This document shows, one piece after another, positions 53,101 to 62,100 of a DNA stretch of 64,000 nucleotides (its first letter is position 1; the number at the start of each line of letters is the position of its first letter). The translations under genes were made by a program, and so were the position numbers. The DNA is from Stenopsyche tienmushanensis. Its lineage: Eukaryota > Arthropoda > Insecta > Trichoptera > Stenopsychidae. Location of the stretch: positions 248,001-312,000 of the forward strand of contig WACJ01000320.1 in NCBI GenBank assembly GCA_008973525.1, read 5' to 3'. Below the pieces are notes generated by a model. The model was not told where the DNA came from. It did no database searches and was given only the letters and a program-made list of their open reading frames with translations.

Positions 53101-56100
53101 GGACAGAAAAATACCGGACCGTCCAAAATCTATTCTAAGGATGGCGATATTTGTCGATAGCTTTTTGTGAAATTCCGGGACAATTTTACATTCTGGGTCA
53201 ATTCCAGTTTATGCGGGATATTTGCCAACCTTGTTTGAGTCTTTTTTTATCTACAAATAGATTAATCCATGCGAGTATCTTCAAATTTGCTACTCGATAC
53301 CATAAAAATCAGCTCTAAACAAAGTCCCAGAAGACAATCCTGTCAACGTCCATAAAAATGTAGATATTTATATAAAACTGCTGAACCGTCAAGAGGCAGA
53401 AATTAACGACCCGTAGGGTCATGAAGCGTCGCCAATTGAAATACTAATTTGATTTCCAGCATCGATAGCGTCGAATTAAAAAAAAAGAAAAGTCTCCATT
53501 GTATAATTAATGCGTTCCGGGAGGGTGGAAAGGTTATACAGACAACAATGATAGCTTTCAAACGCATAATAGCCCTCGCGCAGAGTTGATTATATCAAAT
53601 TCGTTGAACGAGGACGAGCACACAATTAAGGATTGGCAATGAACGGTCACAAGGGCAGACAGATGGGCGGTCCAGTCTCCTCTCCGGAAGAGGATCATAA
53701 AGTAGGACCGAGCCGACTCGCTGCAAGTAATTCATAATTATAAATGCAGCTGGATACACTCACGCAACACTGCTTCTAGCGAAAACAATGCGTGGGCGAC
53801 CAGACACTGATAGTGATACAGAACCCTCGACAAGACCTCACATCCTTGTTGTCCGAATGATAATCTTCATGGAGGACAATCAGCGATAAATGCAAGAGGA
53901 GATAGCAATTGGACAGCAGAGCACGCGGAAGGATAGCAATTGGATAAAGGGGCAAACGCGCAAACCAAATATCACATATTTAACCCCTTAAAGCGTTAAG
54001 ACAGTGACTCAGAAAGAGCATTTAACCCAAATTTATCGACTAATAATGATAACCCAAATGAATCAATTTCAAGTGTATTGTTTATGTTTACTTGAAGGAA
54101 TGACCGAATATTGTGTGCTGGCGACACTGTTTATTTATGTATGTACAAACTTCATACACACTGCGACGGTCCTGACGGATAAGTGGATTTGTACGGACGA
54201 TATGTGGCGGATTTTAAATTAGCTCACTACCCAAAGGGTTAAATTGATGTTGGTATGTCAATACCAACAATTAAACCAGCAAAGCTTGGCTCGAGCATAA
54301 AGTCAATAAGGCAGGCATTCAGGATGTCGAGGACTTCCACTATGAGAATGAATGCATTGGCGATTTGCCTCTGCTTATCTGCGCGAGGGCCGTTCAATAT
54401 CATCCCGAGATACGTAAGGAAGTCGAGTCTTCTTTTTTAGAGGACCGAACGACAGACATAAACAGCGTGGAGGAGATGTTTCGAGAGCCATTAGCTTCTC
54501 TGGATGCAGCCTGCGCATTAAGCACGTATTCAATTATATGAAGAACACAAGTGAGACAACTCATACACAATTCAGATCTCCATGAATGGTTCACATTCAA
54601 GCATTCCAGACATGCCTTGAATAAATATTTACGCTCGCACAAAAAAAAAATGGACAAAGTGTCGGGAATAAAAGAGGACTTTCATTGCGCGTAATGAATG
54701 CACTCAATTCGAATGTCATTCGACGAGCTTCAAACAATGCACATTTGTGCATTTCCAGCATCAAACTATAGTATGCCGCCTTCATATTTTGTCGTTTTCA
54801 GACAAATTCCGAATTATTCAGCATGCTCCAGATGATTCACCCGCCTTAAAAAATAGTATGACAAACCATGGTGAGTCACGTGAAAATGATCTGATGTCCG
54901 GGATATGGTCCGCTCCACCGCATTCCCGTAGGGGACATATTATATAGTACATTCATAGCGAATAGATCGATTGACTAACGCTCGTGTGTTGGTGAGTAAT
55001 GCGGTGAAACATTGCACATATGAACACATGCTTCCATCACATGATAGTTACTAATGCAACGCTATCTATGCCAAACAAAGACTAATGATCGAATAAGGCA
55101 TGTTAACAGGGTGACAAATTAAAAAAAAAATCAAATGACAAAAATATAATACAAAGTGATGAGGGAATGCTTCAATAAAATTAACCGCCACAACGATATA
55201 CATATAGTTGCTTGCTTGCTAAAAGCGCCAGCGTCGATATATCGTCTTGTTCGCGATGGTTTCATACTATTTGCATCACGAGACAAATCTCAAATATACA
55301 ATTACAGTCGACTAGGACTTGGTAAAGAAGGCGCCCGCCACGGGCGCATCTGGACTTGGGACGCAAAATATCGATCCGATCGAGAGTTGGAGACATGGTT
55401 GTTGATTTTACTTGGCAATTCTACTTTTTATGAATCAACACCGATTGACTCGTTTTTGTAATATGTATACTAAGTTGTGGTCTGAAAAGCGGACCGGTTG
55501 GGGGCATAGACCTTGTGGCTACTCCGTCTTTTTTTAAAGGCTTTTTGCGGCATTTTCTATGATCTGTACGATCATGGAAGCTCCCTCAGAGGCAAACGTA
55601 CACACTAGCTAGGATTTTGGCTTAGTTTTGAAACTTAAAACGTACGTCATATTAGTATTATTTAACTTTTAAAAAAATGAGAATGCACAATCTCTTTCAA
55701 ACGTTGTTCCTTATCTCCTGTCGATGGTCTTCCCGATTTGGACTTTGGTAGTCGAAAATTTCCGATGAGTTCCATCAATAACTTTTAACAGATTTGTGTT
55801 TCAATTGGTTTCATATATAAGATATACATAGTAATAAATAAATATATTTATTGAGCCAACTCAATTTTGATTGATAATTCTGCTTTTGAAGGGGTTAATG
55901 AATAAATTTGTTTTTCAGACAGGGCGACCCTTGTATAAATATGCATATTGAATACGGTAATTTAGCGAGTGCTCAATTTTCGGGATGACGCATTGTTGTC
56001 GAAAGGGTTACCTCTGTAATTTCGCAGACAATGCACTCATCGGGTATTCTATTCGATAATGGGATGAGTCATCCGGCGACGATCCACAAGGAAAGCGAGG

Positions 56101-59100
56101 AAATGTACTTGCGGGCACAATAGACATTATGCCGGAATAGGCGCTGAACTTCTTATGCTCAGACGGGATGGTGTGGGAAGAGCCGACGAACTCACGAGGA
56201 CGTCACAAAGAGCGACGTAAAAATAGTAAAACCTAGCCGGATGCGAAGGGACTTTTTTCAGCGATCCTCTGGGAGAAATTATTTCGATTGGATTTGCAGA
56301 ATTTTACAGCAGTCCGTTTCGACAACGCCGAGGAAGACTATTTAAATAGTTCGAGTCCGAAACGGAAGTATTAAATCGTCTCAAAAGCTTAAAAACGATG
56401 AGAAAAAAAAAACCATCAAAGATCAGCAACGATCAAAGACGATGATGAACAAATCTGGAGATTTATTGTACATGATATGAGAGGTTTTATTAAATGAATG
56501 GCTTTGGTGAGACGATGTTCTGCGTTTTTATTCCGACATGGGTTCGTTTTTGAGCTATCACACCACAGCATCTCATCCATTCGCGGAATGTCCCTCAGGA
56601 ATGCTGACCGATGAGACATTTCATCATAACATATGGCAGATGTAAAAACACAAAATGTCGGCTGTCCGAAGAGCGGCCGACGTCTGCCGTATTGATCGCA
56701 CCACCCCCACACACCACACCCCGTTTCGCGAGACTTAGCTGCCGAAATCTGCTTCAATTATTTACAACACGGGGATGTTTTAGGAGCGCTCCTTGCGAAA
56801 AAAAATCCCATGACGCTTATAAAACAGCGTGCCGACGTCCCATAATTCGGCGAGCTCAGATTAAAGCGGAGGCGTTCGAATAGCACGCGTTTCATCCCCC
56901 GGCACTTGTTGATGCGAATTCGATACGCCCATTCGAAAAAATATGCCAATGAGGGTAGTCTAACAAGAAAAGATATCTCGAATGGGTTATCTATTGGGCA
57001 GAGATAACATATGGAAGCGAGACATTGTGTAAAGCAAAGCCAACCCAAACATATACACTCAAACCTCTTTTTGTGCGATTTCGAAGTTATGCGGTTTTTA
57101 AAATCTATGGAACGCATCTTCACTTTTTCTATATGAGTCATAGCTTTTTTTGTGCTATTTTCCGCGGAACGCATCTACCGCACAAAAAAAGGTTTAAGTG
57201 TATTAGGGGAACCAAAGAGTATTCGCGTAGTTTGAGACCTTATGATGTGTCCAGACACGGTCCAGATATCGCAAATACTTTCACATTCCACACCTGAAGT
57301 GTAAATGCATTTAAACCCGGGATTTTTTTATAAAAAGGGATCAAAATACTTTATACAGTCAACCCTCCTAAAACGTCCACTTCGTTTGCGGCGCCTTTTG
57401 CATAAGCAATGAGCAAAATAAGTAAGGTCAATCCCAATTCGCGCGTGTTGATCACTTTCTATAGCGCGGTCCCTATCTCGACGCTATAAAAGGATTGAGT
57501 ATACTCAAGGTACTCCAGAGAATCGTTTTCATTCAAGTTATCATGAAAAATTTGATAGATATTAAAAGTAAAAGCCGTTTGAAGTTCCTTGGACATTAGT
57601 TTCACACGATTCCATTCCCGGGACTGGAATATATATGTCATCTACTTGGATTCTGATTTGTCTTTCAAGTCTAGATGACAAATTTATTCGTATAAAATTC
57701 AAACGTTTCAGACAAGCGCTAGTTACCTTTTTCAGTGCTGATGGATTTATGCTTCAAACTCAATGACTAAATCCCATTTGATATATGAATCTATGATGAA
57801 TAACGAGCAACAGTATCCCCTTCTTTGTTTTTTGTAATTCGCTTTAATTTATTCGTATAGTATCAGCCGGCTCGGCGAGCCGGTTCATCCAAAAATATTA
57901 AGCCTGCAGTGTGTATTCCTTCAATTGTTTGTTAAAACCAACTCAATTAAAATAAACACGATCGCATAATAAACTCTGATGCTCTTCCAGGAATTCGCTC
58001 GTTATTGAATCATCGGATAAAAATAATCTAAAAAAACCATCCATCATAGGTCACATCGGGAAGAAAACGAGAAAAACACACTGCAATTTTAGCGTCGCTG
58101 ATATGATGCATTCGAACGACCGGCCGCCAAATGGATGGATTTACATTCTCGGTGTCAAAATCGATCGTACAATGATCTCTGGCAAATTCATTGCCGTTTT
58201 TTTGCCCTGTCACGCCATTGAAAAGGGAAACGTTTCTAATTGAGACGATAGAAAACATGGCATTCGAAGCGCAATGGAGATGCGGTTAGCAGAGTTCGGG
58301 CAAAGAAATTAGCCGAGCATTAATCCCAAGGGCATTCTTGTTAAATTTAATCTATTCTGCGAGATCTGCACTCACCAACGGACGTCAATCGAGTCATTGC
58401 GCTCCGAAAGTGAATCTAAGGACCAAATCGCAATGCTCAAATGCGACATATTTCGATCGCATCGTTTATCGCGCGTGCTCCCGTGGGAACGAACGCTCAT
58501 GAGGTCTGATATAAAAATCAGATGAAAATTACGAAGGGCATGAGCGAGCGAGTCCCAGTTTATCACGGGACACGGGCCGTTTAGGGCTTCTCTTCACAGA
58601 TACGGATGTAGACCATGTTCTGTGGACATGTTCGGGCATGGCGTCCGATCGCAAGGCGCTATTTCGTTCTGTCAGCGATCCGAAGTTTGGACCACTTGGA
58701 CACGTAAGCCTTGTGGTTCCAACTTTAAGGCATTCAGGGCTTTTTGCAATAAATTTGGGGAAAAATGTATTGCTGCGGTCTTCTACAACTGCTTTCTTCA
58801 ATGACGTGATCAAGATACTTCCTATCCGATGGAATAAATGCATTTCTTCCAGAATCGCAGAGGATTAACGTCCATCCAGACCAAATGTCCGACATTTGCG
58901 ACTCAAAATATAACCTTTGGGGAAATATTAGATATGATATTGAAATTCATCGACGTGTTTCGACTCCGCTCAATATAAATTGTATATGAAATATGTTAAA
59001 CATATTTTTTGCAGACAAATCGTCAGCCGCGACGGCCATATGGTACCCATGAGAATCGTCATTTGGCGAACAACGACACAGCTCGTCCGATATCTTTTAC

Positions 59101-62100
59101 TCTTATGCTAAGCAAATAAACAGCGCCGTCAAAGATGCATTATAATAATATCAAAAATTACGTGCGCCGAAGCGCATCTCATCGTGCATATCGTATACGG
59201 GAGCTGCATAAAATGTCATACTCATGAGAGTGCTTTTTAACACTTATTAGGATAACGCTCGGGGCTCGAATCGTCGATCGATCGGCCGAAAGTCCCGAAA
59301 TCGCCGCAGCGAATCGACGCAGCATACTGATGTTCCCGGATTCGGAACCCGATTCCTGGGATCGACGACCTCTTCGACGGTTGCGCTACTGTTTGAACAA
59401 AATGCGACCGAAAAACCTGCCAACGTACGAAAGAGCGGGTCGACAGCGATCTAAAATATTGTATACTTATGAACTTCGGTTAAGTCAAAGAGATCGACGA
59501 TAAATTTCGATTATCTTTAAATACGAAGTCATGACTTTCAACAGGATGACGTGCTTAGTTTTTAGCAAACAACGGGAAAGTATCTAGGCAGTGGTTGAAT
59601 GCAGATGAATATCCGAGATGTACGCCAAAGCTTTCGATGCATTAAATTTGCGGATGCGAATGCTATGGCGTTTTAATTCTCATCTGCGAATTTCGGACGT
59701 ACTTCATTGGAAGCGTTCAAACGTCCAGAAAACCTGCTGGATGTGGAACACACCCTTTTTAATATAATAAGGTAAACTAATTCTAAATTTAAATCCAAGA
59801 CGAGCAATCCTTTATCCCTCTATCTCAAACTGGACAATTCGTCTAGGGGGATGAAGGGGATCTTAACGCTTTGATGAGTATTTCAGCATATGTTGCGGGC
59901 GCACTTCAGCTATCCAGGGAGAGAGTATGCCCGCATACGTTGCGCTCCATAGCACTTTATGTATTTCGAATATTATGTATTCAAATTATTATGTCAAGCA
60001 TTACATTTACGATCTGTTTTATTGTTTGTATTTATATGTATGGTGGGATTCTAAAAAAAATCAAAAGTAGCTGGATTTTATAAGGGCATGGGATATTTGG
60101 AAGAATTTTAGAATAAATATTTTTGAATCGCATTGAAAAAAAAAACGATATTACTTCCAGGTACGCTAATATTTAAGGATGGATCTAATGAATGTATTTG
60201 ATTCAAAAGTTCCTTCAAATATTATAGTGTAGCGATAAATGAATCATGTTATTATAGTGGTTCGAATAACTACGAGTAGTTCTTATAAGGGCGTGACGCC
60301 CGAGTGCGTCCTATGTATCCTGGACATCGTGTAGCTTCCGTTTGCAAAAATAGGATAGCCTAATATATATACAGTGAAACCTCGATTTTACGTTTTCCAA
60401 GGGACCCTGAAAAAAAAAACGGTAATTGCGGGAAACGGTGAATGCGGGAAAGCTTCAAATAATAATAGTTTGACGGGACTATAAAAAATGAACGGTCCAT
60501 CCGGGAAAACGTATTATGCGGGAACGGTTTATCGAGGTTCCACTGTATATATATATATATATGAGGGTAATTCAAATGTAACCAGGAATTTTGAGAAAGT
60601 CGAGAAACAGTTCTCTGGAAAAGTAATTTGCTACGGTATATTAGGACTTGAAAGGTATTTTATTGATTGATTTTGTACATGACAGACAGACGGTGAATGC
60701 GACATACTACTGCCAGCTGCTAGATAAATTCGCCCAATTACAGTAGAAACACCCAGCTTACAGTTTAGACTTGGTCAAATGTGACTAACATATGTTTATA
60801 AAGGCATTGGAAGGGCAACGATTTCAAGACAACGCTGCGATCGAACAATACGTGTGCAAATGCTTTTCACTAATAAATTCCGGGTCATATTTGAATCCTC
60901 GTATATATATCATTGATTTATAATGAAATGGCGAGCGTATGCACGTCGAGGCGATTTCGGTTGATGCGACCGACCCCGAGTCCCGTTATGCACCTCGCCC
61001 GGACAACCGGTTTCGTACAGGACGCAACTTCCTGGCGACTCACCGCTGATAGTCGATAGGAGTTCACCAACCGGCTCGCCATTTTGTCGCCGCCCCGAAT
61101 TCAAATGATAACGTATAAAACCGGTTTTCGCAACCGCATTTACGCAATCGACCCGTTTTTCCGCTATCGGCTATTTCGCGTCAGCTCAAATCTTACCCCA
61201 ACTTGGCGACATGACATATCGAATACAATATGTCAAGCGGCTCGCGAACGATAAAAGCGGCCGACCGACCGTCGCGGCGGGGAATTTGAATTTAATCGCT
61301 TTTAAAATCGAAGGCGCGCGTTCGCGCATGCGCACGCGAACGCGCCCCTCAGCACCGTCGACCGGACATTTTGAAAATTGCGAAAACGAAAAAAATTTTC
61401 TTCGTCTTCGAAGCCTCGCCGTCGAAGATCCTCGAACGCGGGGTCGCGTCGTTCGAGAGCTTCGAAATCGCGGGCGAATCGGACCGCCGCTATCGCGACC
61501 GAAACGACGACCCTCGACCTCGTTGACGTAAAAATAATACGAATGCGAAATAAAAATAATCGCAATGCACTCGATGCCAGAATTCTGATGCGTCGATCGA
61601 TATGTGCGTTCGGATCGATCGGGCGTCGCGTAGGTACGAATATATTATTCTTGCGACAATTAGCGCTCGTTTAAATCCAACAGACTTTTTTCTGATAGGA
61701 ATCGGTCGCTCTGTGCTCACATATGCTCCTTTTAAAAATGCAAAAATTGTAACATATGTTTTTTCAATCAGCGACAACTTGCGCATCGATATTGAAAATC
61801 TGGCAATGGACGTTTTCATTTCGATCTATGACGAGTCCCGGCGGCGCGAGGATCGATAGAGCAAGATTCCGCCGGAAGTGCGAAGAGATTTGAATCAAAT
61901 TGTCATTCGAGTTGCGCTCTCTCGGGGAACTTCCGGCGGATCGACTCGAAATTCAAATGTTTGAGTCCGTCCGATTCGAAAAATATGCATCGAGGGAGCG
62001 AGTCGGACGGAAAGGGGACGAGACCGTCTCTCCCTTATCGATCCGGAAGGATCCGCCCGCCGAGCCGCGCGTTCGCGAACGCCCGGCGGGTTCCTCGGCG

